Source of the DNA: Mucilaginibacter ginkgonis | GTDB lineage: Bacteria; Bacteroidota; Bacteroidia; Sphingobacteriales; Sphingobacteriaceae | Reading direction: 5' to 3' | NCBI RefSeq assembly: GCF_009754905.2 | Contig: NZ_CP066775.1 | Location: 1,860,001 to 1,924,000, forward strand | Length of the DNA stretch: 64,000 nucleotides | Shown here: in pieces, positions 53,964 through 63,200 of the stretch | How positions within the stretch are numbered: position 1 is the first letter of the stretch | How the letters are laid out: every line of letters begins with the position of its first letter | Notes under the pieces: generated by a model | Told to the model about the DNA's origin: nothing | The model's database searches: none | The model's input: the letters and a program-made list of their open reading frames with translations, nothing else | Position numbers and translations under genes: made by a program

Positions 53964-55229
53964 ATGACCGACCATATTCCGCTGTTTATCCTTATTGCCA
54001 TTGTACTTTTAGTACTTGACTATTATATCTACAGCGGAATAATCAAAGGCTTGCGATTAAGAAAAGGCTCCGTAAAGGCGTTTGGCTTTTTCTTTTGGTG
54101 TTTTTCTTTTTTCCTGATCGCGGGTTTGTTTCTTAGCATTTTTGTAAAGTTATCCGTGGGGATAAGGGCTGCCATTCTGATGGCATTCTTCCTTACGTTT
54201 GCTGGGAAGGTGCTGTTTCTACCATTTTTATTTGGTGACGATATTCGCCGGCTATTTGTATGGAGAACACGGACGAAAGCAGCCGTTGAGATTGCGGAGA
54301 AATCTTCGCCAACGTTTACGGCGATCCCGAGGTCGGAGTTTTTGGTTAAAGCCGGGTTACTGGCAGGTTCTTTGCCAATTGCTACCCTGGCTTATGGCAC
54401 ACTTAAGGGCGTTTATGACTACCGCTTACGTAAACAAGTGCTATACCTGCCCAACCTGCCTAAACAATTCGACGGGTTAACTTTAGGGCAGTTATCAGAT
54501 ATCCATGCCGGTAGTTTTTCTGACCATAAAGCTGTTGCAGTGGGCGTGGAACTGTTAATGCGCGAGAAACCTGATCTGATATTTTTCACTGGTGATTTGG
54601 TTAATGACCGAGCATATGAGATGTACGGTTACCAGGATATATTCTCTAAAGTTAAAGCCCCTTTAGGTGTATTTTCGAGTTTAGGCAACCATGATTATGG
54701 CGACTACTCTTACCGCTGGTTGCCGGGCGCCAAGGAGAAAAATCATGCCGACCTGATACAAACTCACAAAAACATGGGTTGGAACTTATTGCAAAATGAG
54801 AACCGCCGGATCAAAGTAGGTGGTGAAGAGATAGGTATTTTGGGCTGTGAGAACTGGGGCACGTTGAGCCGCTTCCCTAAATATGGGCGAATGGACCTGA
54901 CAACCAAAGATACAGCCGACCTGCCGGTAAAGCTCCTCCTATCGCACGATCCATCGCATTGGGACGCAGAGATACGGCCGAAATACGGCAACATAGATGT
55001 AACATTTGCCGGCCACACGCACGGCATGCAGTTTGGCGTACGCACTAAAGAAATTCAATGGAGCCCAATAGAATACGTTTACGAAGAGTGGGCGGGATTG
55101 TATAAAAAAGGCGCCCAACAACTTTACGTTAACGTTGGATACGGCTTTTTAGGCTATCCCGGCCGTGTAGGTATTTTGCCCGAAGTGACGATATTTGAGT
55201 TGAGATCTTCACTAGAACCAGACTTTTAA
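53964..55229 (+). CDS. Membrane-anchored metallophosphoesterase
   Basis: A 421-residue calcineurin-like phosphoesterase. The first 150 residues contain three or four hydrophobic segments (about 6-24, 38-60, 67-87 and 127-147). The metal ligands are LSDIHAG, FTGDLVND, LGNHDYG, LSHDPSHW and GHTHGMQ in the order expected of this family. Probable substrate types are cyclic nucleotides, lipids or phosphate esters at the membrane surface; YkuE-like enzymes act on UDP-glycolipids. It follows the AAA ATPase by five bases. Confidence 0.9.
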   Translation: MTDHIPLFILIAIVLLVLDYYIYSGIIKGLRLRKGSVKAFGFFFWCFSFFLIAGLFLSIFVKLSVGIRAAILMAFFLTFAGKVLFLPFLFGDDIRRLFVWRTRTKAAVEIAEKSSPTFTAIPRSEFLVKAGLLAGSLPIATLAYGTLKGVYDYRLRKQVLYLPNLPKQFDGLTLGQLSDIHAGSFSDHKAVAVGVELLMREKPDLIFFTGDLVNDRAYEMYGYQDIFSKVKAPLGVFSSLGNHDYGDYSYRWLPGAKEKNHADLIQTHKNMGWNLLQNENRRIKVGGEEIGILGCENWGTLSRFPKYGRMDLTTKDTADLPVKLLLSHDPSHWDAEIRPKYGNIDVTFAGHTHGMQFGVRTKEIQWSPIEYVYEEWAGLYKKGAQQLYVNVGYGFLGYPGRVGILPEVTIFELRSSLEPDF

Positions 55230-55231
55230 TA

Positions 55232-55330
55232 TATCACGTCATACAGAGCCCGAATCGGCATCCCAAAGAAAAGATATGCATAACCAAATTGCGTGTGAGA
55301 TGCCGAAACAAGTTCGGCATGACGGCATGA
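55232..55330. repeat. Interspersed imperfect inverted repeat
   Basis: CGTCATACAGAG at 55237 onward and GGCATGACG ending 55324 form an imperfect 28-base inverted repeat (about 18 matches), with a 32-base spacer between. The right arm GAGATGCCGAAACAAGTTCG is the commonest Bacteroidota intergenic repeat motif I know; read backwards it encodes AELVSASH-like peptides. Confidence 0.7.
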
Positions 55331-55360
55331 TTTGGTATTATTGTGCGATGGTTCATTTAG

Positions 55361-56249
55361 ATGAAAAAAAATCCTTAAGCAGCTCACAGACTTCATTTTC
55401 TTCGGCAACATTTTCATGTCTTTATGCGCTGTCGCGCAGGGATTGGTTACTTTTCACCTCATCGGCTCTGCGCCAATTTACCCGCCATTGATCATCCTTT
55501 TTATGGCCACGCTTGGGGTATATAACTTCAGCACTTTAATTACGCGGCCTAAAAATCCGACGTCGTCTAAACATTACCGGGTAAGGTGGTTTTACACGCA
55601 TTACAAGTTAAACCTGGTGCTTACTGTTATTGCGTTCGCGTCTTTATTTCCCCTGTTCTTTCTGGTATCGCTGGGCTCAAAGCTGCTGCTGATGTTCATG
55701 ACAGTGCTATCTATCGGTTACGGTTTGCCTTTATTCAAGATTGGCGACAAAAAGTTTGGGCTCAGGCAAATCCCCGGTTTAAAGCCTTTTCTAATCACTT
55801 TGGTTTGGAGTATGAGCGGTGTTTTGGTTCCGGTCTTAGAAGCTGCCGATCAGCATTTAACCACCATTAATCTTCGTGATATAGCCATCTTATTTGCAAA
55901 ACGCTTCTTGTTTATCGCGGCTTTGACCATACCCTATGATATCCGCGATATGGATGACGACAAGGCGGCCAGTCTAAAAACAATACCTGTCACGTTAGGC
56001 GAAAAAAATGCGTATAACTTATGCCAGCTTCTTTTAGGCGGATATCTGGTATTGCTTTTCCTGTTTAGGAACAATGGTTTTAATATGGACTTTCTCGCCT
56101 TAGCCTTAGTAGCTATACTAACCGGCTGGCTCATCTTCCGCTCTAAATGGGACAAGAATGAGTTGTATTATTTCTTTTATATGGATGGTGTTTTGATCCT
56201 GCAATATGTATTGCTGATAATTTTCGACGGTATTTCCAGATTTGCCTGA
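55361..56249 (+). CDS. UbiA-type membrane prenyltransferase-like protein with out-of-frame 5' end
   Basis: A polytopic protein of the UbiA superfamily, with about eight hydrophobic segments. The second Asp-rich motif DIRDMDDDKA is present; the first is degenerate (YNFSTL near residue 36 in place of NDxxD). The continuous frame starts at ATG 55416 (277 residues). However, the codons immediately before it read KKILKQLTDFIFFGNIF, a typical N terminus, and an ATG at 55361 would begin that frame if the A-tract after it (eight A) had seven. The boundaries given here include that region. Its product probably modifies a quinone or carotenoid-like lipid. The stop overlaps the methyltransferase ATG. 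Confidence 0.72.
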
Positions 56250-56869
56250 TGACCGCCAATTACGATAATACCGTTTGGTTTTATGATACGCTCGCTACGT
56301 TGGTGTATGGAAAGAATATCATAAAGGCACAAAAAGAATTTCTAAATCTGATTCCGCCTCACTCACGTGTATTGATTGTCGGTGGCGGCACAGGTAAGAT
56401 TTTAGAAGAAGTTGCAAAAGTGCATCCGGCCGGGCTGACAATTTTTTACGCCGAAGTGTCCGAGAAAATGCTGTCAAAATCCATTAAACGAAGTGCCGGA
56501 AAAAGTTCAGTCGTCTTTTATAACCAACCTGTAGAAGATATGGCGCTGGCCAATATTGACGTGGCCATCACTCCTTTTTTATTTGACAACTTTGATGGTG
56601 AATACGCAGAAAAGATATTTAGACATATAGACAGTATGACTTCTGAAAACGCCTTGTGGCTCAATACAGATTTTCAGCTTACAGGCAAATGGTGGCAGGT
56701 GGTACTACTTAAATCCATGCTTCTATTTTTTAAATTATTCGGCGCAGTGAATAACAAGCGTACCACTGATATGCAACCTGTGTTTGAAAAATACGGATAC
56801 AAAAAAATCGCCTGTAAAACATTCTACGGCGATTTTATAAGATCTGAAGCCTGGCAAAAACCAGCTTAG
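56249..56869 (+). CDS. SAM-dependent methyltransferase
   Basis: A 206-residue class I methyltransferase: motif I is VLIVGGGTGKILEEV near residue 37, the second strand ends in YAEVSEKML, and NIDVAITPFLFDNFDGEYAE marks the middle. Its ATG sits inside the TGATG overlap with the UbiA-like gene, so it probably acts on that enzyme's product. The last four bases overlap the convergent lepB. Confidence 0.83.
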   Translation: MTANYDNTVWFYDTLATLVYGKNIIKAQKEFLNLIPPHSRVLIVGGGTGKILEEVAKVHPAGLTIFYAEVSEKMLSKSIKRSAGKSSVVFYNQPVEDMALANIDVAITPFLFDNFDGEYAEKIFRHIDSMTSENALWLNTDFQLTGKWWQVVLLKSMLLFFKLFGAVNNKRTTDMQPVFEKYGYKKIACKTFYGDFIRSEAWQKPA

Positions 56870-57978
56870 TGTATCCCTCTGAATATCCTGCTCCAGCGTA
56901 TCCCGTTAAAGAAGTTGGCTTTGTCGTCCCAGCTCATCCAAATGAAAAGCGCTTTGCCAACTATGTGGTCTTCCGGCACAAAACCCCAAAACCGCGAATC
57001 GGCAGAATTATGACGATTGTCACCCATCATCCAGTAATAGTTCATTTTAAAGGTGTATCTATCCGCTTTAGTTCCGTTTATAAAAATATCAGCACCTCTA
57101 ACTTCAACTTTATTGCCCTCATAAATCTCTATGGCGCGGCGATATATAGGGAACGTCAAACTGTCTAACTTTACACTCCAACCTTTTTTCGGGATAATGA
57201 TCGGTCCGTAGTTGTCAACGTTCCAATGATAATGCGGATCATGCGGATAGATGGACGGGTCATAAATGCCTTTAGCCATAACATCAGGCTTTACGCTTTT
57301 AATGGTTGTTATTCCGCTTAACGTTTTAGCAGCTTCGGCAGTCATGTTCGCTACAAATTCTGTGTTGCTTACCAATTGTACATCCTGTATGTGCAGGTCA
57401 TCTATCAGCTGCGGGTTTATTTCAGAACCATCTGTAACAACATGGTAACCCATCTCCCCTTTCGGCGCCGTTGGCGCGGCTTTTCCGTTTACAAAAACCT
57501 GGTCGTCAACCAAACTTAGCGTATCGCCGGGAGTACCCTGACAGCGTTTGATGTAATTTTCGCGCTTATCAACAGGCCGCGACAGAGGCGTGTCGGCATC
57601 CATCGGATAATTAAACACTACCACATCGCCTTTTTTTACTTCGCTCAATCCAGGCAGGCGATAGTATGGCAACTTAATACCATCCCAGTAAGCTTTTGTG
57701 CCCAAAATTGGCATGGTATGATGCGCAAAAGGAAAAGCGATAGGCGTCATAGGCGTACGCGCACCGTAATTTACTTTGCTTACAAACAAGAAATCTCCAA
57801 CCAGCAATGAGCTCTCCATAGAGGGCGTAGGGATGGTGTAAGCTTCAATAAACAATGTGCGGATAAGCGTTGCGGCTACAACGGCAAATATGATAGCGTC
57901 TGTCCATTCGCGGGCAGCGCTTTTTTTCTTCTTAGCAGGGTCTTTTGGTTTTCTTTTATTCCAGAATTTCCAATTCAT
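56866..57978 (-). CDS. lepB: Signal peptidase I
   Basis: LepB removes signal peptides on the outer face of the inner membrane. Length 370, longer than in proteobacteria because of an insertion common in Bacteroidota. After a basic N terminus and one membrane helix (AIIFAVVAATLIRTL), the Ser/Lys dyad is Ser53 (PTPSMESSL) and Lys144 (YIKRCQGTPGD). Box E is YYWMMGDNRHNSADSR, near 320. It is the last gene of the parA-parB-DUF5683-dapB-lepB operon, 31 bases downstream of dapB. Confidence 0.96.
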   Translation of the reverse strand: MNWKFWNKRKPKDPAKKKKSAAREWTDAIIFAVVAATLIRTLFIEAYTIPTPSMESSLLVGDFLFVSKVNYGARTPMTPIAFPFAHHTMPILGTKAYWDGIKLPYYRLPGLSEVKKGDVVVFNYPMDADTPLSRPVDKRENYIKRCQGTPGDTLSLVDDQVFVNGKAAPTAPKGEMGYHVVTDGSEINPQLIDDLHIQDVQLVSNTEFVANMTAEAAKTLSGITTIKSVKPDVMAKGIYDPSIYPHDPHYHWNVDNYGPIIIPKKGWSVKLDSLTFPIYRRAIEIYEGNKVEVRGADIFINGTKADRYTFKMNYYWMMGDNRHNSADSRFWGFVPEDHIVGKALFIWMSWDDKANFFNGIRWSRIFRGIH

Positions 57979-58009
57979 TTTAAAGGGGTTGTGGCGGGCA
58001 AGTTAATTA

Positions 58010-58759
58010 TTACGCGCCAAAGTTAAACATGTCTTGTACGGTGTAGAAACCGGTTTTCCCGTGTAACCACTCGGCAGCAAGCACCGCTCCCAAGGCGAAA
58101 CCGTTTCGGTTGTGGGCTGTGTGCTTAAATTCAATGCTATCCACCTCAGAGTCATACATTACAGTATGGGTGCCGGGTACATTTTCTATACGCAGCGATT
58201 CTATAAGCAACTGGTTATTTTTCACAGTATCATCAACAACGGTCGTGCCATCAGTCAGCACATTTTTCCACTCCTGTTTGGCATCCAGGCCATTGATGAT
58301 ACCTTCTGCAATGGTAATAGCGGTACCACTCGGCGCATCCAGTTTTTGCGTATGATGTATCTCTTCTACCTGCACTTCATAGTACGGGTAATTATTCATC
58401 AGCTTAGCCAATACTTTGTTTACATGGAAGAACACATTTACACCAACGCTAAAGTTTGACGCATACAACAATGCGCCATCGCTATCAGCCACCTCCTGCT
58501 TAATCTCGTCAATATGGTCATACCAGCCGGTTGTGCCTATTACAACAGGCACAACTGCCTTTATACATTGGCGAATATTTTCCAGCGCTGACTCAGGTGT
58601 GCTAAACTCTATAACCACGTCAGCCTGCTGCAGGTCTTCATCGATAATTTCGGCCCGGTTATGCTGGTCTATGATCAAAACGATCTCGTGCTTACGGTCA
58701 AGGGCGATTTTTTCGATGATCTTGCCCATTTTGCCATAGCCTGATAATGCGATCTTCAT
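58010..58759 (-). CDS. dapB: 4-hydroxy-tetrahydrodipicolinate reductase
   Basis: DapB reduces 4-hydroxy-tetrahydrodipicolinate to tetrahydrodipicolinate with NAD(P)H; DapD (8230-9048) then uses the product. The 249-residue protein has GYGKMGKIIE (residues 7-16), then GTTGW, and the catalytic EIHHTQKLDAPSGTA. It is close behind DUF5683 (11 bases) and ahead of lepB. Confidence 0.95.
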   Translation of the reverse strand: MKIALSGYGKMGKIIEKIALDRKHEIVLIIDQHNRAEIIDEDLQQADVVIEFSTPESALENIRQCIKAVVPVVIGTTGWYDHIDEIKQEVADSDGALLYASNFSVGVNVFFHVNKVLAKLMNNYPYYEVQVEEIHHTQKLDAPSGTAITIAEGIINGLDAKQEWKNVLTDGTTVVDDTVKNNQLLIESLRIENVPGTHTVMYDSEVDSIEFKHTAHNRNGFALGAVLAAEWLHGKTGFYTVQDMFNFGA

Positions 58760-58770
58760 TCTGGTATAAA

Positions 58771-59421
58771 TTATTTCAAGGTAAAGGTAAGTTTTACACC
58801 CGGAACTGAACCGGTAAGGTTGGCCGCATAAAGTGGCGGAGTGATAACTGTCGGCACTACATTAAAACTAAGGTTGTTGTCAACAGTATAGGAATGCCTG
58901 AACTTAGCATCTATATAGGCATCTATACAGTTAATGCCCCACACACCAACGACACCAAGTATTGATAGTTGAAAATTACGCTGGTTAGAGGCGGCAGCGT
59001 CAAAAAACTGCTGATATCCGCCGGAATATTGCGCTAATTCTGCCGAGGGTTTACCTGTATCGCGGCGCAGCTTGGCTTCTTTGATATACAGGTTATAATA
59101 ATGCAGATTGTATTGAATGGCTAAACCCAGAGCACCAAAACCGCCATAAATGATGGGCACCTTCCAGATGCGGTGGTTGTAGACCTGCCCCCATCCGGGT
59201 AATATGAGCGAACGCATTACTGCCTTGTGCGGGTCATGCAAACTATCCGGAGTGTAAATCTTATTGGTTTTGGCTTTTGGCTTAAACGGTTTTGAACTTA
59301 TGGAATCCTTAACGCGCGTTAGGCTATCTGTGCGGCTACGGGTGGCGGCTGAATCAGGCCTTTGAGCAAACGCGTTGATGCTAAACAGCGTTGTGGTTAT
59401 GAGGGATAGCCAGAAACGCAT
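58771..59421 (-). CDS. DUF5683 protein
   Basis: A 216-residue envelope protein with a signal peptide (MRFWLSLITTTLFSINAFAQ). The DUF5683 part has HKAVMRSLILPGWGQVYNHR, WKVPIIYGGFGALG and FFDAAASNQRNFQLSILGVV, with two or three hydrophobic stretches. Function is not established; the gene sits between parB and dapB in many Bacteroidota. It starts one base after the parB stop; an earlier in-frame ATG lies inside parB but gives a worse signal peptide. Confidence 0.85.
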   Translation of the reverse strand: MRFWLSLITTTLFSINAFAQRPDSAATRSRTDSLTRVKDSISSKPFKPKAKTNKIYTPDSLHDPHKAVMRSLILPGWGQVYNHRIWKVPIIYGGFGALGLAIQYNLHYYNLYIKEAKLRRDTGKPSAELAQYSGGYQQFFDAAASNQRNFQLSILGVVGVWGINCIDAYIDAKFRHSYTVDNNLSFNVVPTVITPPLYAANLTGSVPGVKLTFTLK

Positions 59422-59422
59422 G

Positions 59423-60331
59423 TTACCAATCGAGCATTTCAAGAATGCGGTTCAAATCATCTGAAGATAAGAATGGGATCTCAATAGCACCCGTACCTTT
59501 TTCATTGATCTTTAATTGAACGCGTGTGCTAAACTTCGATGCCAGATCATCTTGTATCTTTTGCATCTGAAAAGACAACGCGCCGTCTGATTTAGACTTA
59601 GCCTTAGCAGCTGGAATTTTTTGCACATCGCGCGCCAGCTCTTCGGCACGCCGTACCGATAAGCCGTTATCTACTATCTGCCTGTGTATGTAAATTTGTT
59701 TAACCGGGTCTGCAATGGTGATCAGTGCCTTGGCATGCCCCATGCTGATCTCGCCATCGCGGATAGAGGCCTGAATGGCAGGCGGCAGTTTCAATAAGCG
59801 CAAGTAATTAGTAACCGTAGACCGGTTTTTGCTTACACGATCACCCAATTCTTCTTGTTTCAGGTTACACTCGTCTAGCATCCGCTGAAAGCTTAGAGCT
59901 ACTTCTATGGCATTCAGGTTTTCTCGCTGGATGTTTTCTATCAAAGCCATCTCCAGCATTTGCTGATCGTTGGCAGAGCGTACGTATGCCGGGATATGTT
60001 TTAATCCCGCTAATTTAGAAGCACGTAAACGGCGCTCGCCTGATATAAGCTGATAGTGATGACTGCTTACCCTGCGGACGGTGATAGGTTGTATAAGGCC
60101 TTGTAGTTTTATAGAGTCTGCCAGTTCTTGCAGGGCGATGTGATCAAACTCTGTACGGGGCTGATACGGGTTTACTTCTATCTCGTTAAGATTGATCTCG
60201 TTGATAGACCCTGCACCACTGTAGTTATTTTCAAAGCTGCCGTTGTGCTGCTGTTTTACCTGTACAACATCGGTATCATCCAGTAAGGCACTTAATCCTT
60301 TTCCTAAAGCTCTTTTCTTATCTGCACTCAT
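59423..60331 (-). CDS. parB: Chromosome partitioning protein ParB
   Basis: A 302-residue ParB/Spo0J. The CTP-binding motif is SGERRLRA (residues 97-104), after NPYQPRTEFD near 54. The central HTH region is ENLNAIEVALSFQRML, then SKNRSTVTNYLRLLKLP, and a C-terminal dimerisation part follows. It loads on parS sites; the palindrome TGTTTCACGTGAAACA was looked for by eye and not found in this window. It follows parA by seven bases. Confidence 0.96.
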   Translation of the reverse strand: MSADKKRALGKGLSALLDDTDVVQVKQQHNGSFENNYSGAGSINEINLNEIEVNPYQPRTEFDHIALQELADSIKLQGLIQPITVRRVSSHHYQLISGERRLRASKLAGLKHIPAYVRSANDQQMLEMALIENIQRENLNAIEVALSFQRMLDECNLKQEELGDRVSKNRSTVTNYLRLLKLPPAIQASIRDGEISMGHAKALITIADPVKQIYIHRQIVDNGLSVRRAEELARDVQKIPAAKAKSKSDGALSFQMQKIQDDLASKFSTRVQLKINEKGTGAIEIPFLSSDDLNRILEMLDW

Positions 60332-60338
60332 GCTTTAC

Positions 60339-61142
60339 TTAAACGGTTTCTGAAGTTAGTACCGCGTCTTTTTTCTTGATGCCGTTCTTTTTAATGATCT
60401 CGCGCGCCAGGTTCAAATAATTTATTGCCCCTTTGCAATTAGCGTCGTGCATAATTACTGACACACCAAAACTTGGTGCTTCGCTTAAGCGGGTGTTACG
60501 CTGAATGATGGTATCAAAAACCAGGTTTTCGAAATGCGTGCGTACCTCTTCAACAACCTGGTTAGACAGGCGGAGGCGAACATCATACATGGTCAATAAA
60601 ATGCCTTCAATATCCAGGTTAGGGTTTAACCTGTTTTGAACTATTTTAATGGTGTTTAGCAATTTGCCCAATCCCTCTAACGCGAAATATTCGCACTGTA
60701 CCGGTATAATTACAGAGTTAGCTGCAGTTAAAGCGTTGATGGTGATCAAACCCAGTGATGGCGAGCAGTCTATGATTATGAAATCGTAATCGTCCGCAAC
60801 ACGACCTAATACCTCTTTCATGCGGTATTCGCGCTGATCAAGATTGATCATCTCTATCTCTGCACCTACAAGGTCTATATGGGCAGGCAACAGGTCCAGA
60901 TTAGGCGTTTGTGTTTTTTGAATGGCTTCGCGCGGGTCTATCTGGTTAATGATACACTCATATATGCTGTTTTTAACCGTCCGCGGGTCAAAGCCAATAC
61001 CCGATGTTGAGTTGGCTTGCGGGTCTGCATCAACCAATAAAGTTTTATACTCCAGCACGGCTAAGCTTGCTGCAAGATTGATAGACGAAGTTGTTTTGCC
61101 TACCCCGCCTTTTTGATTGGCCAATGCTATAATTTTACTCAT
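60339..61142 (-). CDS. parA: Chromosome partitioning ATPase ParA
   Basis: A 267-residue ParA/Soj. The deviant Walker A is KGGVGKTTSS (11-20), Walker A' includes LLVDADPQANSTSGIG, and Walker B is FIIIDCSPSLG. It drives origin separation together with ParB. It is the first gene of the operon; the upstream gap has an inverted GGTACC arrangement. Confidence 0.97.
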   Translation of the reverse strand: MSKIIALANQKGGVGKTTSSINLAASLAVLEYKTLLVDADPQANSTSGIGFDPRTVKNSIYECIINQIDPREAIQKTQTPNLDLLPAHIDLVGAEIEMINLDQREYRMKEVLGRVADDYDFIIIDCSPSLGLITINALTAANSVIIPVQCEYFALEGLGKLLNTIKIVQNRLNPNLDIEGILLTMYDVRLRLSNQVVEEVRTHFENLVFDTIIQRNTRLSEAPSFGVSVIMHDANCKGAINYLNLAREIIKKNGIKKKDAVLTSETV

Positions 61143-61204
61143 GCGCTGTTATCAATGTTTACAATAAAAAGAGCCGCTCAACACAGCAGAATTCATAATT
61201 TAGC

Positions 61205-61266
61205 TGCGGTACCAACGGGGGTTAAAGATACAAAATTATAAACGGTACCAGTTAACCCGTTTTTCC
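61205..61266. promoter_or_regulatory. Operator-like inverted pattern between parA and the FMN reductase
   Basis: Two GGTACC palindromes and inverted half-sites (GGGGGTTAA and GTTAACCC) flank a TAATTTTG (- strand 61231-61238) that resembles a -7 element for parA. The pattern could be a regulator site at a shared promoter. Confidence 0.4.
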
Positions 61267-61289
61267 CACAACTTACAAACAATCTGCAA

Positions 61290-61811
61290 ATGATCACTAT
61301 AATTTCAGGGACAAACAGGCCTAATAGTTCAACGCTTAAACTGGCTAAGTATTACCAGGAGCAATTGAAGCAGCGTGGTGTAGAGGCCGGGATTTTATCG
61401 CTGCAGGATTTGCCGCCATCGATCATCTCAACTGATCTTTATGGGAAGCGAAGTGACGAATTTAAGCCCATTCAAGATATTGTTACCGCTACCGATAAGT
61501 TCATCTTTATTATCCCCGAATACAACGGCAGCTTTCCTGGCGTTTTAAAAGTTTTTATGGACGCCTGCGATTTTCCCGGCAGCTTTTATAACAAAAAAGC
61601 GGGCCTCGTTGGATTATCGTCTGGTAAATATGGCAACATAAGAGGCATAGATCATTTTACCGGGGTATGCAATTACCTGCACCTGCACGTGCACCCGTTA
61701 AAGATCCACATTACGAATGTGAGGCAAGAACTTGATGCGGATGGCCAATTGCACCAGGCAGATACTATTAAATATACCGCTGAACAAATAGATAAGCTGG
61801 TAGAGTATTAG
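61290..61811 (+). CDS. NADPH-dependent FMN reductase-like flavoprotein
   Basis: A 173-residue flavodoxin-fold enzyme of the NAD(P)H-dependent FMN reductase/azoreductase type. The FMN loop is SGTNRPNSSTLKLAKYY at the N terminus, and PEYNGSFPGVLKVFMDAC near residue 73 is the family signature. It stands alone and is divergent from parA. Confidence 0.88.
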   Translation: MITIISGTNRPNSSTLKLAKYYQEQLKQRGVEAGILSLQDLPPSIISTDLYGKRSDEFKPIQDIVTATDKFIFIIPEYNGSFPGVLKVFMDACDFPGSFYNKKAGLVGLSSGKYGNIRGIDHFTGVCNYLHLHVHPLKIHITNVRQELDADGQLHQADTIKYTAEQIDKLVEY

Positions 61812-61861
61812 ACGCAAACATCATGGTGTTTTAAGGGTTAGACTTAAAAGAAGTTACCCTT

Positions 61862-63181
61862 ATGGAATTTTCAAAGCCAATCAGCATAATAGCATTTGTC
61901 GTCTTAATAACTGCCTGTTCGCAACCCAAGCCCGACCGCAGCAAAGCCGACACGGTTACAGATAAAGATGGCCAAGCAGTTAACCTGCCTGCGCCGTATG
62001 AAACTAAATCTGCCTACAACTTTAGTGATGTAATTGGCTGGAAACAAGGCGAAATGCCTGTCGCACCGGCCGGGTTTAAGGTGAACTTGTTTGCTGACGG
62101 TTTACAGAACCCGCGTAATATCTACGTGGCGCAAAATGGCGACATCTTTGTTTCTGAAGCCAACACCGAAGCAAAGGGCGTAAAAAAGAAGGCAGAAAAT
62201 ATAATTGTTGGCAGAAATAAATCTGAAAATTTAGGGACCAGTGCCAATCGCATAACACTATTGAGAGATACCAACGGTGATGGCGTACCGGATACCAAAA
62301 CTGTATTCTTAAAGAATCTTAACCAGCCTTTCGGTATGCTCATCATTGGGCACAACTTCTACGTAGCCAATACCGATGGCGTTTTGAAATACCCTTACAC
62401 ACCCGGCCAAACAAGTATCACCGCTCCGGGTAAAATGATCGTTAGCCTGCCCGCTGGCGGATACAATAACCATTGGACACGCAACATCCGCACGGATAAA
62501 GACAGCACACATATTTATATTGGCGTTGGCAGCGGCAGTAATGTAGGCGAGCATGGGCCCGAAAACGAAATACGCCGTGCCGATGTTTTGGTGGTTGACC
62601 TCGAAGGTAAAAATGAACAAGTATACGCCAGCGGCCTGCGTAACCCAGCCGGGCTTGCGTTTCAGCCAGGCACAAATGTCTTGTATGCCGCCGTAAATGA
62701 ACGCGACGAATTAGGCGACAAGCTTGTGCCCGACTATTTAACCAGCGTTAAAAAGGGAGGATTCTACGGATGGCCTTATGCATATTGGGGCCAGCACGAA
62801 GAACCACGGTTGAAAGGCAAAAACCCTGAAATGGTGAAAAAAGCGATCGTACCGGATGTCGATCTTGGGTCGCATACTGCTTCGTTAGGTTTGGCATTTT
62901 ATACCGGCAGCACCTTCCCTGCAAGATACAAGAATGGCGCTTTCATAGGTCAGCATGGTTCATGGAATAGTTCTAAGCTGGTTGGTTATAAAGTGGTCTT
63001 TGTACCGTTTGCTAATACCAAACCCGGCAAGCCCGAAGATTTCTTGACAGGCTTTACCGTTCCCGGCGATGCTAAAAAAGTTCATGGGCGACCTGTTGGT
63101 GTGGCGGTTGCTAAAGACGGCTCGCTGTTAGTTGCTGATGATGCCAGTAACCGAATATGGCGCGTGAGTGTTGCCAGGTAA
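61862..63181 (+). CDS. Sorbosone dehydrogenase-like lipoprotein (PQQ-type beta-propeller)
   Basis: A 439-residue exported protein, probably an oxidoreductase acting on sugars outside the cell. The lipobox LITAC places the lipidated Cys at residue 19. The body is a six-bladed-propeller type: FADGLQNPRNIYVAQNGDIF, NGDGVPDTKTVF, RRADVLVVDLEGKNEQVYAS, ASGLRNPAGLAF and DASNRIWRVS, matching the PQQ-dependent sugar dehydrogenase group. The cofactor and substrate are not proven by sequence. Confidence 0.87.
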   Translation: MEFSKPISIIAFVVLITACSQPKPDRSKADTVTDKDGQAVNLPAPYETKSAYNFSDVIGWKQGEMPVAPAGFKVNLFADGLQNPRNIYVAQNGDIFVSEANTEAKGVKKKAENIIVGRNKSENLGTSANRITLLRDTNGDGVPDTKTVFLKNLNQPFGMLIIGHNFYVANTDGVLKYPYTPGQTSITAPGKMIVSLPAGGYNNHWTRNIRTDKDSTHIYIGVGSGSNVGEHGPENEIRRADVLVVDLEGKNEQVYASGLRNPAGLAFQPGTNVLYAAVNERDELGDKLVPDYLTSVKKGGFYGWPYAYWGQHEEPRLKGKNPEMVKKAIVPDVDLGSHTASLGLAFYTGSTFPARYKNGAFIGQHGSWNSSKLVGYKVVFVPFANTKPGKPEDFLTGFTVPGDAKKVHGRPVGVAVAKDGSLLVADDASNRIWRVSVAR

Positions 63182-63200
63182 CATATATCAGAAGCGTTAG

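Noticed and set aside
55276..55491. Open frame on the + strand overlapping the UbiA-like start
   Set aside because: It is the shifted frame from the A-tract region; the protein is nonsense after the first residues of repeat.
56866..61142. parS site for ParB
   Set aside because: No TGTTTCACGTGAAACA-like palindrome was found by eye here or elsewhere in the window.
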